64,000 nucleotides of DNA from Pseudonocardiaceae bacterium (GCA_009377865.1 WHTH01000005.1:47069-111068); one strand, 5' to 3'. Shown: positions 38,735-48,028, counted from the first letter of the stretch. The notes: generated by a model not told the origin, from the sequence alone. Numbers and translations are program-made.

Positions 38735-41197
38735 GTGCCGGACTTCACACTCGTCTACGACGACTTCGACCCCGCGCAGGAAGGTCTGCGCGAGGCCCTG
38801 ACCTCGACCGGCAACGGCTACTTCGCCACCCGGGGAGCGGCCGAGTGGGAGGACGCGAACGCGGTCCATTACCCGGGCACGTACGCCCACGGCTGCTTCA
38901 ATCGGGAGACGACCATCCTCGGTGGTCGCCCGGTCCTCAACGAGGACCTGGTCAACCTCCCCAACTGGTTGCTCCTGAAGCTGAGGATCGAAGGGGAAGA
39001 GACGATCCGGCTCGACAACGTCGAGGTGCTCTCCTATCGCCACTCCTACGACATCCGCAACGCCGTGGTGGAGCGCGAGATCCAGTTCGGCGATCGCGCC
39101 GGCCGCGAGACGACCCTGCGCAGCCGCCGCTTCGTGAGCATGGCCAACAGCCACTTGGCGGGCATCGAGTGGACGGTGACCCCGGACAACTGGTCGGGCC
39201 GGGTGGAAGTGATCTCCGGGCTCGATGGTCGCGTGACGAACCACATGGTTGCCCGCTACCGCGAGCTCGAGGGGCGTCACCTCAACCCGGTGTCTCCGCG
39301 TACGTTCGGCCCGGAGATCATCGCCCTGAAGGTGCAGACCCGGCAGTCGAATATCTACATCGCCGAAGCCGCGCGCACTCGCGCCTTCCCCGGCGGTGAG
39401 GTTGACGCCCTGCCCGACGTCCACCGCAACCTCTACCAGATGGAGGACTACATCCAGCAGGTCCTCGCTTTCGACGTCGAGCAGGGCAGCCCGGTGCGCG
39501 TGGAGAAGATGATCTCGCTGTTCACCTCCCACGACAACGCGATCACCGAAACCCTGGCCGCCGCCGGAAAGCACGTCGCGTGCTACCCGGACTTCGCCGC
39601 GGCACTGACCGAGCACGAGTCGGCGTGGACCGAGCTGTGGGACGTCGGTGACATCCAGCTGCCCCGCGAGCCTCGCGTGCAGTTGCTGCTGCGCTTCCAC
39701 GTCTCCCATGTGCTGCAGGTGTGCTCGCGGCACACTGCCCGGCACGACGCGGGCGTTCCGGCTCGGGGGCTCAATGGCGAGGCCTACCGCGGGCACGTGT
39801 TCTGGGACGAGCTCTACATCTACCCCTACCTCAACTTCCGGCTGCCCGAGATCACCCGCGGGCTGGTGATGTACCGCTACCGCCGCCTCGCCGAGGCGCG
39901 CGCCGCGGCGCGGGAGGCCGGCTACCGGGGCGCGATGTTCCCGTGGCAGAGCGGCAGCGACGGTACCGAGGAGACACAGGTCGTCCACCTCAACCCGCTG
40001 TCCGGGCAGTGGGACCCCGACCACAGCCACAACCAGCGCCACGTCAACGCGGCGATCTTCTACAACGTCTGGCACTACTACCAGGCCACCGACGACCTGG
40101 CGTTTCTCCGCGACTACGGCGCCGAGCTCATGCTCGAGATCGCACGGTTCTGGGCCTCCATCGCGCACTACAACCCCGAGCGCGACCGATACGACATCCA
40201 CGGGGTGATGGGGCCCGACGAGTTCCACGAGCACTACCCCGGCGCCGAGGAAGGTGGGCTGCGCAACAACGCCTACACCAACATGATGGCGGCGTGGATC
40301 GCCGGCACCGCCCCGCGGGTGCTCGACCTGCTGCCGACGAGCCGTCGCGCCGCACTGCGGGTCCGCCTCGGGCTGACCGACGACGAGCTGCGCACGTGGG
40401 ATGAGATGAGCCGCAAGATGTTCGTCCCGTTCCACGGCGCCCAAGGTGCGGAAGGCGCGGAAGACATCGTCAGCCAGTTCGAGGGCTACGCCGATCTCGA
40501 GGAGCTGGACTGGGAGCGCTACCGCGCCGAGCACCCCAACATCGGGCGCCTGGACCGCATCCTCAAAGCCGAGGGCGACGACCCCAACCGCTATCAGCTG
40601 GCCAAGCAGGCCGACGCGGTGATGCTGTTCTTCCTGTTCTCCGACGACGAACTTCGCGAGCTGCTCGAAAGACTCGGGTACCACTACGACCCCGACCTCG
40701 CACGGCGAACCATCGACTACTACGACCAGCGCACCTCCCACGGCTCGACCCTGAGCCTGGTCACGCACGCCGCCGTGCTCGGCGTCCTGGACCCGGAGAG
40801 CTCGTGGAAGCGCTTCCTCGCCGCGCTCGAGAGCGACGTGGGTGACGTGCAGGGTGGCACCACCAAGGAGGGCATCCACCTGGGTGTCATGTCCGGCACG
40901 CTGGATCTCCTGCAGCGCAGCTACGTCGGCGCCAGCGTGCGCGATGGGGTCCTGCACTTCGACCCGACGCTCACCGACCGGCTCGAAGGGCTCACGTTCC
41001 CGATGCAGTTCCGCGGTACGTATATCAGGGTCAGCATCTCCGGCGATGAGCTGACGGTGCACACCCTGGCCGAGGGCTTCAGCCGGCCCGTCCGGATCGG
41101 TATCGGCGGCGAGGTCCGAGAGCTGGCCGCCGGGCAGGAGTGGATAGCGCCGCTGCGCACCGGGGAAAGGAGCGATCGTGCCGACACGAGGCTTTGA
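38735..41197 (+). CDS. GH65 disaccharide phosphorylase (trehalose or kojibiose type)
   Basis: An 820-residue glycoside hydrolase family 65 enzyme. It has an N-terminal beta-sandwich, an alpha/alpha barrel with FWDELYIYPY and MFPWQSGSDGTEETQ, and the general acid Glu496 in MGPDEFHEH. A phosphate-binding segment (RTSHGSTLSLVTHA) lies near residue 670. Such enzymes split trehalose or a related glucobiose with phosphate to give beta-glucose 1-phosphate. GTG 38735 follows GGGAGGGG. Placement between otsB and pgmB supports trehalose as substrate. Confidence 0.9.
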   Translation: MPDFTLVYDDFDPAQEGLREALTSTGNGYFATRGAAEWEDANAVHYPGTYAHGCFNRETTILGGRPVLNEDLVNLPNWLLLKLRIEGEETIRLDNVEVLSYRHSYDIRNAVVEREIQFGDRAGRETTLRSRRFVSMANSHLAGIEWTVTPDNWSGRVEVISGLDGRVTNHMVARYRELEGRHLNPVSPRTFGPEIIALKVQTRQSNIYIAEAARTRAFPGGEVDALPDVHRNLYQMEDYIQQVLAFDVEQGSPVRVEKMISLFTSHDNAITETLAAAGKHVACYPDFAAALTEHESAWTELWDVGDIQLPREPRVQLLLRFHVSHVLQVCSRHTARHDAGVPARGLNGEAYRGHVFWDELYIYPYLNFRLPEITRGLVMYRYRRLAEARAAAREAGYRGAMFPWQSGSDGTEETQVVHLNPLSGQWDPDHSHNQRHVNAAIFYNVWHYYQATDDLAFLRDYGAELMLEIARFWASIAHYNPERDRYDIHGVMGPDEFHEHYPGAEEGGLRNNAYTNMMAAWIAGTAPRVLDLLPTSRRAALRVRLGLTDDELRTWDEMSRKMFVPFHGAQGAEGAEDIVSQFEGYADLEELDWERYRAEHPNIGRLDRILKAEGDDPNRYQLAKQADAVMLFFLFSDDELRELLERLGYHYDPDLARRTIDYYDQRTSHGSTLSLVTHAAVLGVLDPESSWKRFLAALESDVGDVQGGTTKEGIHLGVMSGTLDLLQRSYVGASVRDGVLHFDPTLTDRLEGLTFPMQFRGTYIRVSISGDELTVHTLAEGFSRPVRIGIGGEVRELAAGQEWIAPLRTGERSDRADTRL

Positions 41198-41969
41198 GGG
41201 AGCGATCTTCGATGTTGACGGCGTGCTGGTCGACTCCCCACACGAACGGGCCTGGCAGGACTCGCTGCGTGAGCTGATGGACAACGACTGGGCCGACATC
41301 GCGGATCAGACCTCGTGGTCCGACGAGCGCTTCACGCCGCAGGTCTACCAGCAGGTGATGTCGGGCAAGCCTCGAATGAGCGGAGCGCAGGCTGCCCTGG
41401 AGTACTTCGAGGTTCCCGACGCCACCGAGCGGGCGGAGGCCTACGCCGCGAACAAGCAGACCATGGTCATCAAGCTCATCGAAGCCGGCGAGTTCGAGGC
41501 TTACCCCGACGCGTTGCGTATCGTGCTGGCCGTGCGCGACGCGGGAATCCCTGTGGTGGCGGCGTCGTCGTCGAAGAACGCTGGACTGTTCCTCCGCCAG
41601 ATCCGGCTCGACACCTTCGCCGCGGAGCAGGGCCTGCACTACGACTTCCTGCGGCCCGGCCTGAGCCTGCTGGAGTTCTTCGACGTCGACACCTCCGGAC
41701 GCGAATTCGCCCAGGGCAAACCGCACCCGGAGATCTTCCTGACCGGAGCCGCCGAGCTCGGCGTCGCCCCGGAGCACTGCTTCGTCGTGGAGGATGCAGC
41801 CAGCGGCGTGCAGGCGGCCAAGGCCGGCGGCATGGCGGCGTTAGGTCTGGCCCGAGCCGACGACGAGAAGCTCCTGGCCGCCGCGAACGCCGATCTTGTC
41901 GTCACGTCGCTGGATGAGGTCGACGTCGCGGGCCTGGGCGAGCACCAGCTGCGGCGGCGGACGTCGTGA
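41178..41969 (+). CDS. pgmB: Beta-phosphoglucomutase
   Basis: A 263-residue HAD-superfamily mutase: FDVDGVLVDSPHERAW at the start, VAASSSKNAG, then GKPHPEIFLTGAAELGVAPEHCFVVEDAASGVQAAKAGGM. It turns beta-glucose 1-phosphate made by the GH65 enzyme into glucose 6-phosphate. GTG 41178 lies 20 bp inside the end of the phosphorylase gene, so the two are coupled. Confidence 0.93.
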   Translation: MPTRGFEGAIFDVDGVLVDSPHERAWQDSLRELMDNDWADIADQTSWSDERFTPQVYQQVMSGKPRMSGAQAALEYFEVPDATERAEAYAANKQTMVIKLIEAGEFEAYPDALRIVLAVRDAGIPVVAASSSKNAGLFLRQIRLDTFAAEQGLHYDFLRPGLSLLEFFDVDTSGREFAQGKPHPEIFLTGAAELGVAPEHCFVVEDAASGVQAAKAGGMAALGLARADDEKLLAAANADLVVTSLDEVDVAGLGEHQLRRRTS

Positions 41970-41973
41970 GCCG

Positions 41974-43476
41974 CTACACCCGGGCCCGCTCGTCGGGGTG
42001 TAGCTGCGGTCCGGTGACGCCGCAGTGCACGCACCGCGCCAGCCGCAGCTCGCCCACCTGCACCGGCGCGGCGCGCCGGGCAGCAACCGGCTCGCGCAGG
42101 CCAACCGCCGACACGGCAGCGCCGAGAGCCAGCAGCACCGCGCTGATCGTCATCGCGGTGTCGAAGCCGATGTCGAACGCCACCGGCTCCGTGTAGTCGT
42201 CGCCCGAGATGCCGGCGACGACCGGGATGACCGCGACGGCGAGCAGCCCGGCTGCGCGGGCGATGGCGTTGTTCACTCCGGAGGCGCTGCCGGCGTGGCG
42301 CTGCCCGGCCGACCCCAGCACCGTGGCGGTCAGCGGCGCGACGGTCAGCGAGAGCCCCAGACCGAGCACGACCACGGCGGGCAGCACGTCGAGCAGATAC
42401 GACGCCTGCGGGCCGATCCGCCGCGTCAGCAGGAACCCGGTCGCGGCCAGCAGCGGGCCGGCGGTCATCGGCAGTCGCGGGCCGATCCGTTCGGCGAGCG
42501 CCCCGGCCCGCGACGACAGCAGCAGCATCAGCGCGGTCACCGGCAGCATCGCGGTGCCCGCCAGCAGCGGCGAGAATCCCGAGACGGTCTGCAACTGCAG
42601 CACCAGCAGGAAGAAGAACACCCCCAGCGCGCTGTAGACCAGCAGTGTCACGACGTTGGTCGAGCTGAACCGCCGGTCGGCGAACAGGCTCAGCGGCACC
42701 AGCGGGTGTGGCGAGCGTCGCTCGACGAGCACGAAGCCGACCAGCGCGGCGACCCCCAGGGTGCCGCTGAGCAGCACCGCCGTGCCACCGTCGCCCTCGC
42801 CGGCCGTGGTCAGCGCGTAGGTGAGCCCGCCGAGACCCGATGCGGCGAGCACCGTGCCGGAGATGTCGAGTCCGCGGGGGCTCTCGACGTCCCGGGTCTC
42901 GGGCACGTGGCGCAGCGTCACGGCGATGACGAATGCCGCCACCGGCAGGTTGACCAGGAACACCGCCCGCCAGTCCAGCTCCACCAGCCAGCCTCCGAGG
43001 AACGGCCCCACCGCGCCTGCCAGGCCGGCCAGTCCGGACCAGGCGCCGATGGCGCGCGCCCGCTCGCCGCCCTCGAAGGAGGCGGAGATGATCGCCAGGC
43101 TGCCCGGTGTCAGCAGCGCTCCGCCGACACCCTGCAGCGCGCGTGCGGCCACCAGGAACTCCGCGTCGGGAGCGATACCGCACAGCAGCGAGGCGACCGC
43201 GAACCAGACGACGCCGACGACGAAGACCCGGCGGCGGCCGAACCGGTCACCGAGCGCCCCGCCCAGCAGGATCAGCGCGGCGAGCGTGAGGGTGTAGGCG
43301 TTGACGATCCATTGCAGGTCGCGGAAGCCGGCTCCGAGATCGCGCCCGAGCCGTTGCAGCGCGACGTTGACGACGGTGGCGTCGAGCATCGCCAGGCCGG
43401 ATCCGGCGATCGTCGCGAGCAGTACCCACCGACCGGCGGGGGTGCCCATCCGGATCGCCGCCCCGTCGTCCGTCAC
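41974..43476 (-). CDS. MFS drug exporter (DHA2, 14 helices)
   Basis: A 500-residue major-facilitator protein of the EmrB/QacA type. It shows the antiporter motifs LDATVVNVAL in helix 1, GALGDRFGRRRVF in loop 2-3 and AIGAWSGLAGLAGAVGPFLGGWL in helix 5, and about 14 helices. A short C-terminal Cys-containing tail (RLARCVHCGVTGPQLHPDE) is unusual. The start is GTG 43476. It converges on pgmB with 4 bp between stops and is divergent from phoD across a large palindrome. Confidence 0.9.
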   Translation of the reverse strand: MTDDGAAIRMGTPAGRWVLLATIAGSGLAMLDATVVNVALQRLGRDLGAGFRDLQWIVNAYTLTLAALILLGGALGDRFGRRRVFVVGVVWFAVASLLCGIAPDAEFLVAARALQGVGGALLTPGSLAIISASFEGGERARAIGAWSGLAGLAGAVGPFLGGWLVELDWRAVFLVNLPVAAFVIAVTLRHVPETRDVESPRGLDISGTVLAASGLGGLTYALTTAGEGDGGTAVLLSGTLGVAALVGFVLVERRSPHPLVPLSLFADRRFSSTNVVTLLVYSALGVFFFLLVLQLQTVSGFSPLLAGTAMLPVTALMLLLSSRAGALAERIGPRLPMTAGPLLAATGFLLTRRIGPQASYLLDVLPAVVVLGLGLSLTVAPLTATVLGSAGQRHAGSASGVNNAIARAAGLLAVAVIPVVAGISGDDYTEPVAFDIGFDTAMTISAVLLALGAAVSAVGLREPVAARRAAPVQVGELRLARCVHCGVTGPQLHPDERARV

Positions 43477-43491
43477 CCGCCCCTCACCCCC

Positions 43492-43547
43492 TCATGGAGA
43501 CATATCGGGGCAATGCTGGCCCGGATTGCCCCCTCATGTCTCCATGA
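43492..43547. repeat. 56-bp two-part palindrome between divergent genes
   Basis: The outer arms TCATGGAGACAT (43492-43503) and ATGTCTCCATGA (43536-43547) pair perfectly. The inner arms GGGGCAAT (43507-43514) and ATTGCCCC (43525-43532) also pair, with 3-nt internal loops and a 10-nt apical loop. Genes on both sides start here rather than end, so it is not an ordinary terminator. It may be an operator, a leader hairpin or a dispersed palindromic element. Confidence 0.7.
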
Positions 43548-43594
43548 GCGCGGTGGGGTTCGCGTCGCGGGCTCGGGTCAGGTAGGCATTGCCG

Positions 43595-45241
43595 GTGGCT
43601 CAACCGCGATTGCTGCTCGGTCCGGTGCTGCGGCACGTCGGCGAGACCACCGCCACCGTGTGGGTGCAGACCGACCGTCCGGCGATGGTCGAGGTGCTCG
43701 GTGCCCGGGCGTCGACGTTCACCGTCGCCGGGTTCCACTACGCGCTGGTCGACGTCACCGGCCTGCAGCCCGGGATGTCGACGACCTACGAGGTGCACCT
43801 CGACTCGCACCTGGTCTGGCCCCGGCACGGCTCGGCGTGGCCTGCGAGCCGGATCCGCACCCGGGGCGGGGGCGGGGGGCTGCGGGTCGTCTTCGGCTCG
43901 TGCCGGCACGCCAAGCCCGACGAGCCCCGGAAGTCGGGCCCGCTGGGGATCGATGCGCTGGACGTCTATGCGACACGGCTGGCGAGCACCCCGCAGCAGG
44001 ACTGGCCCGACGCGTTGCTGCTGCTCGGCGACCAGATCTACGCCGACGACCCGACCAGCCAGACCCGGCGCTGGCTCGCCTCGCGCCGCGACACCCGCCG
44101 GCCCCCGGGGCTGGAAGCGGCCGACTTCTGCGAGTACGTCCGGCTCTACACCGAGTCGTGGTCGGATGAGGAGCTGCGCTGGCTGCTCTCCACGATCCCG
44201 ACCGCGATGATCTTCGATGACCACGATGTGCGGGACGACTGGAACACCTCCGCTGCGTGGCGCCGCCGGGTGACCGGCGACGGGTGGTGGTCCGACCGGA
44301 TCCGCGGCGGGCTCGCCTCGTACTGGGTCTACCAGCACGCCGGGAACCTCGACCCGGCGCACCGGGCGCAGGACCCGGTCTACCGGGCCGTCCTCGACTC
44401 CGACGGGGACGCGTGGCCGGTGCTCGAGCGGATGGCCGACGCTGCCGACACCGACCCGACGTCCATCAGGTGGAGCTTTCGCTGGGACCTCGATCAGGTG
44501 CGGCTGATCATGGTGGACACCCGCTGCGGCCGGCTGCTGACCGAGGGGCGCAGGGCGATGCTCGACGACGCCGAGTTCGACTGGGTCGAGGACGGCATCG
44601 CCACCGCGGCGGCCGACGGCGTCGATCACCTGCTCGTCGGCAGCTCGTTGCCGTGGCTGCTGCCACCGGCGGTCAGCGACGTGCAGTCGGCCAACGAGGT
44701 CGCCTGCGCCCGCGGCAGCGCTTCCGGTGAGCGGTTGCGTCAGGCCGTCGACCTGGAGCACTGGCCGGCCTTCCGCGACTCGTTCGACCGCTTCGCGGCG
44801 ATCCTGCGACAGGTCGCCGCGGCACCCGGCGCGCCCGCCACCGTATCGGTGCTCTCCGGCGACGTGCATCACAGCTACGTGGCCCGGGCGCGATTCGAGG
44901 AACCGGCGCGGTCGCCAGTCTACCAGCTGGTGTGCTCACCGGTTCACCATGCGGTGCCGGGTCACTTCAAGCTGCTGCTGTGGGTGTCCTGGTTGCGCCC
45001 GATGGCCGCGTTGGGCCGCCGGATCGCGCGCCGCTGGGGTGTCCCCGACCCGGCACTGAGCTGGCGGCGCATCAGCGGCCCGCACTTCGGCAACGCGGTC
45101 GCCACGCTTCGGATGGACGGTCGCCGTGCGGCAGTCACCTTCGACCGGGCACACCCTCAGCGCAGGCGCTGGCTGCTCGGGCCGGTCTCCGAGGTCCGGC
45201 TGACGGGCGCGCGGGAGCGGGTCCGCCCCGCACGCCGGTGA
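43595..45241 (+). CDS. PhoD-like alkaline phosphatase family protein
   Basis: A 548-residue metallophosphatase. The N-terminal beta domain holds VWVQTDRPAMVEV. The metal-dependent domain holds LRVVFGSCRHAKP, LLLLGDQIYADDP, FDDHDVRDDWN and SGDVHHSYVARA, which supply the metal ligands. There is no signal peptide, so it may be cytoplasmic, unlike secreted PhoD. GTG 43595 is preferred; a TTG lies two codons upstream. Confidence 0.88.
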   Translation: MAQPRLLLGPVLRHVGETTATVWVQTDRPAMVEVLGARASTFTVAGFHYALVDVTGLQPGMSTTYEVHLDSHLVWPRHGSAWPASRIRTRGGGGGLRVVFGSCRHAKPDEPRKSGPLGIDALDVYATRLASTPQQDWPDALLLLGDQIYADDPTSQTRRWLASRRDTRRPPGLEAADFCEYVRLYTESWSDEELRWLLSTIPTAMIFDDHDVRDDWNTSAAWRRRVTGDGWWSDRIRGGLASYWVYQHAGNLDPAHRAQDPVYRAVLDSDGDAWPVLERMADAADTDPTSIRWSFRWDLDQVRLIMVDTRCGRLLTEGRRAMLDDAEFDWVEDGIATAAADGVDHLLVGSSLPWLLPPAVSDVQSANEVACARGSASGERLRQAVDLEHWPAFRDSFDRFAAILRQVAAAPGAPATVSVLSGDVHHSYVARARFEEPARSPVYQLVCSPVHHAVPGHFKLLLWVSWLRPMAALGRRIARRWGVPDPALSWRRISGPHFGNAVATLRMDGRRAAVTFDRAHPQRRRWLLGPVSEVRLTGARERVRPARR

Positions 45242-45330
45242 CGACCGCTGTTGTGATATCAGCTCGGGGTAAGCGAGGATTTCGCGGTCAGCTGAGCACA
45301 TCCCGCTGGGGCGGGTGACGGGACGGACCA

Positions 45331-45651
45331 GTGACCTATTTCGTTGAAGTACCAACCAACGACAGCGCGACCGTATCGGTGGCGGTAAAGGATGTCGACG
45401 AGGGAGTCGTGCGCGCCGCCCGGCCTGGTCGGGTCGTGGCACGCGCGTCGCGAACGCTCGACGACATGGTCGCCGGGCTGCGCCCCGTCGCGGAGACGTT
45501 CGTCGCGCAGTTCCGCAGTATGGATGATGCGCCGGACGAGTTGAGCATCCAATTCGGGGTCACCCTGTCCGCCACCGCCGAAGTGGTGATCGCCAGTACT
45601 GCGGCCGATGCGAACTTCGCCGTCACCCTGAACTGGAACCGCAACAAGTGA
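45331..45651 (+). CDS. Trypco1 (CU044_2847-type) domain protein
   Basis: A 106-residue protein that fits the Trypsin-co-occurring domain 1: a short N-terminal strand (VEVPTNDSATVSVAV), a helix with RASRTLDDMVAGLRPVAETFVAQF, then DELSIQFGVTLSATAEVVIASTAADANFAVTLNW. The conserved EFG-V-L-A-like segment appears as IQFGVTLSATA. The domain was defined from its linkage to trypsin-like peptidases in conflict systems, and the next gene is exactly such a peptidase, overlapping by 4 bp. It may be the cofactor or substrate of the protease. Confidence 0.75.
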   Translation: MTYFVEVPTNDSATVSVAVKDVDEGVVRAARPGRVVARASRTLDDMVAGLRPVAETFVAQFRSMDDAPDELSIQFGVTLSATAEVVIASTAADANFAVTLNWNRNK

Positions 45652-47519
45652 CCGTTCCCACCGCCGGTGGTCCGAGCGCACTCGAACGTTCGATCCTCGC
45701 CGTGCTCGATTCGAGTCGGACGCCGGTCGGGGTTGGTTTCTTGGTCGCCCCCGGTCTTGCGATGACCTGCGCGCACGTGATCGAAAACGCCGTTGCAGCC
45801 GGTGAAGCCGGTGTCGGCACGCGTGTCGGGATCAACCTTCCGTTGGCCCCGGCGTCGGGGTCAGGTACAGCAGACCACAGCTTCGAGGCGATCGTCGAAT
45901 GCTGGCGCCCGGTCGCTCGGGGTGAGGATGACATCGCGGTGCTGCGGCTGGCGGAGACTGCGCCCGGAGAATCGCCGGTGGCGATCGTCGAGGCCGCGGA
46001 TGTGCAGGGGCACCCGATGCTTACCTTCGGGTTCCCGCTCGGGCGGGAATCCGGGGTCTGGCACGAGGGACGGCTGCTCCGGCGGCAGGCCGACGGGTGG
46101 CTTCAGGTGCAGCTTTCCGATCCGAGCGGCTACCGCATCGACAAGGGGTTCAGCGGTGCCCCCGCCTGGGACGCCGAACTCGGTGGCGTGGTGGGCATGG
46201 TTGTCGCCGCCGACCCCTCGACCCCGGCCGGCTATGTTATTCCCATCGAGACCCTCTTCGAGGCCAGGCCCGACTTGCGGGCACTGGTGCCACAATGGCG
46301 GTCGCACAGTGAGGATCCGGAGATCGCCGTGGCGCGGCTGCACCCGGATCAACTGTCCTGGTGGCGACGGGTCGACCCGGGCGCTTCGGTCACGCTCACT
46401 CCGCCGTCCGTCACGCGACCGGTCGCGCTGATCGTGGTCACCGCCGTGTGGGGGTTGCTGTGGCTGTCGCTGCTGGTCGGGCTAATCGGTAGCGCTGGGG
46501 ACCCGACGGAGCTGGTCGTGGTGACGCTGGTGATGCTGTCGGTCGGGGTGCTGGCCGTGCCTCGGCAGTGGTGGACCGGGCTCCCGGGCAGGTCGGGCCG
46601 GGACACATCCGCGCAGCCCGGACCGCATCGAACTGGTCTCCCACGAGGGCGCAACTTGTTCTGGGCTGCATCGTTCCCGGTGGTGTTTCTGATGTGGCGC
46701 TTCCTGCGGCACGTTCGCCGTCGCGCCGACATGGTGCCATTCGTGCTCGCGCTGGTGGTAAACGTTTCGATGATCGTCGCCATCGCTGTGGCCGTGCAAC
46801 AGCGCGTCCCCTACGCAGCGTTCATCTTGGCCGGGCTGCTGGGCTTGCAGGGTGGAGCGCTGGCCGTCCGCCTGCTCGCCGGCCGCTGGCAGGCTCGACG
46901 GGCCCGGGACCGCGCCCTTCCTGGCGAGGAGATGGTGTCTCAGCGGGTCTTCGGAGCCCCCGGTGGGGCCTTCGCACTCGAATCTGACCCGGTCTCACAG
47001 CGCGCCGCGAGGCACAAACAGTACGCACAGCGCGCCACCGCGTCACTACTCGAACCGCTGCTGCGCGTTCCAGCCATACGGCTGCTGCATGGCCCCGGCG
47101 CGCCCTACCCGGGCCATACGAAGATCGACCACGCCGTGGTCGCGGCTCGGCGGGTGGCCCTGATCCAGACCACGCTGTGGCCGCCCGGCCACTACACCCA
47201 CACCACGACCGCCGGGCAGCGATCCCTCAGCCGCAACGGCGCGGGCCTCCCGGTGATCTTTCCGGTAGATCACGAATACTTCATCGGGCAGGTGATGGGA
47301 TGGCAGGCCAAGCTATCCGACGCCGAAGTGCGCGGCTTTATCGTCGTCCACCCCAGCCCACCCGGCCCCGTCACACTCGACCTGTCCGGCTACCCCGTCA
47401 CCGTCGTGCTGGCCGACCAGGTTACCGAGGTCCTCGGCGGATGGCTGGCCATGGAGCCCAGCACCGTCGACCGCTCGGTGTTGGGGGAGCTGCTGGATAC
47501 CGCCGAACACGAGTCCTGA
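45648..47519 (+). CDS. Membrane trypsin-like protease with C-terminal NERD-like domain
   Basis: A 623-residue multidomain protein. Residues 10-230 are a trypsin-like protease with the full triad: His43 in TCAHVIE, Asp95 in EDDIAVLRL and Ser169 in KGFSGAPAW. Four or five membrane helices occupy about 252-415. Residues 475-600 resemble a NERD nuclease-like domain, with KIDHAVV (Asp494, His495) and VALIQTTLW. The last has Gln507 and Thr509 where active nucleases have an acidic residue and Lys, so the nuclease may be inactive. The gene overlaps the Trypco1 gene and both form a two-gene operon. A role in defence or programmed death is inferred from family context. Confidence 0.75.
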   Translation: MTVPTAGGPSALERSILAVLDSSRTPVGVGFLVAPGLAMTCAHVIENAVAAGEAGVGTRVGINLPLAPASGSGTADHSFEAIVECWRPVARGEDDIAVLRLAETAPGESPVAIVEAADVQGHPMLTFGFPLGRESGVWHEGRLLRRQADGWLQVQLSDPSGYRIDKGFSGAPAWDAELGGVVGMVVAADPSTPAGYVIPIETLFEARPDLRALVPQWRSHSEDPEIAVARLHPDQLSWWRRVDPGASVTLTPPSVTRPVALIVVTAVWGLLWLSLLVGLIGSAGDPTELVVVTLVMLSVGVLAVPRQWWTGLPGRSGRDTSAQPGPHRTGLPRGRNLFWAASFPVVFLMWRFLRHVRRRADMVPFVLALVVNVSMIVAIAVAVQQRVPYAAFILAGLLGLQGGALAVRLLAGRWQARRARDRALPGEEMVSQRVFGAPGGAFALESDPVSQRAARHKQYAQRATASLLEPLLRVPAIRLLHGPGAPYPGHTKIDHAVVAARRVALIQTTLWPPGHYTHTTTAGQRSLSRNGAGLPVIFPVDHEYFIGQVMGWQAKLSDAEVRGFIVVHPSPPGPVTLDLSGYPVTVVLADQVTEVLGGWLAMEPSTVDRSVLGELLDTAEHES

Positions 47520-47575
47520 GGTGTGAGGCCTCGGGCCCGAGACAGCATGCCGACGATCTGCGAGGAGGACCAGCG

Positions 47576-48028
47576 ATGAGGGTGTTCACCGGGGCCGACG
47601 ACCTGCGGTCTGCGACCGGCGAGCAGCTCGGCGTCAGCGACTGGTTGACCATCGAGCAGGAAAGGATCGACACGTTCGCCGACGCGACCGGCGATCACCA
47701 GTGGATCCACGTCGACGTCGAGAAGGCGGCAGCCGGACCGTTCGGCACGACGATCGCGCATGGCTTCCTCACCCTGTCGCTGCTGCCGTGCCTGGTCGCG
47801 CAGATCTACCGCGTGGACGGCGCGAAGATGGGCATCAACTACGGGCTGAACAAGATGCGCTTTCCCGCGCCGGTCCCGGTCGGCTCCAAGGTGCGCGCCA
47901 ACGCCGAGCTCGCCGAGGTCGACGAGGTGCAGGGCGGGCTGCAGCTGGTGGTGCGCACGACGCTGGAGATCGAGGGCAGCGACAAGCCCGGCTGCGTGGC
48001 CGAGTGGGTCACGCGGGTCTACTTCTGA
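47576..48028 (+). CDS. MaoC-like (R)-hydratase
   Basis: A 150-residue single hot-dog-fold enoyl-CoA hydratase. The catalytic pair lies in FADATGDHQWIHVDVEKA (Asp and His), followed by GTTIAHGFLTLSLL. It adds water to trans-2-enoyl-CoA. GAGGAGG precedes ATG 47576. Its TGA overlaps the thiolase ATG, so the two act in one pathway of acyl-CoA breakdown. Confidence 0.9.
   Translation: MRVFTGADDLRSATGEQLGVSDWLTIEQERIDTFADATGDHQWIHVDVEKAAAGPFGTTIAHGFLTLSLLPCLVAQIYRVDGAKMGINYGLNKMRFPAPVPVGSKVRANAELAEVDEVQGGLQLVVRTTLEIEGSDKPGCVAEWVTRVYF

Noticed and set aside
38690..41299. An 869-codon open frame opposite the GH65 gene
   Set aside because: Shadow of the phosphorylase gene with no recognisable motif and no ribosome site.
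42025..44169. A 714-codon plus-strand frame spanning the MFS and phoD genes
   Set aside because: It runs antisense to the exporter and then out of frame with phoD; the composition (His, Gln, Arg, Gly) is typical of shadow frames.
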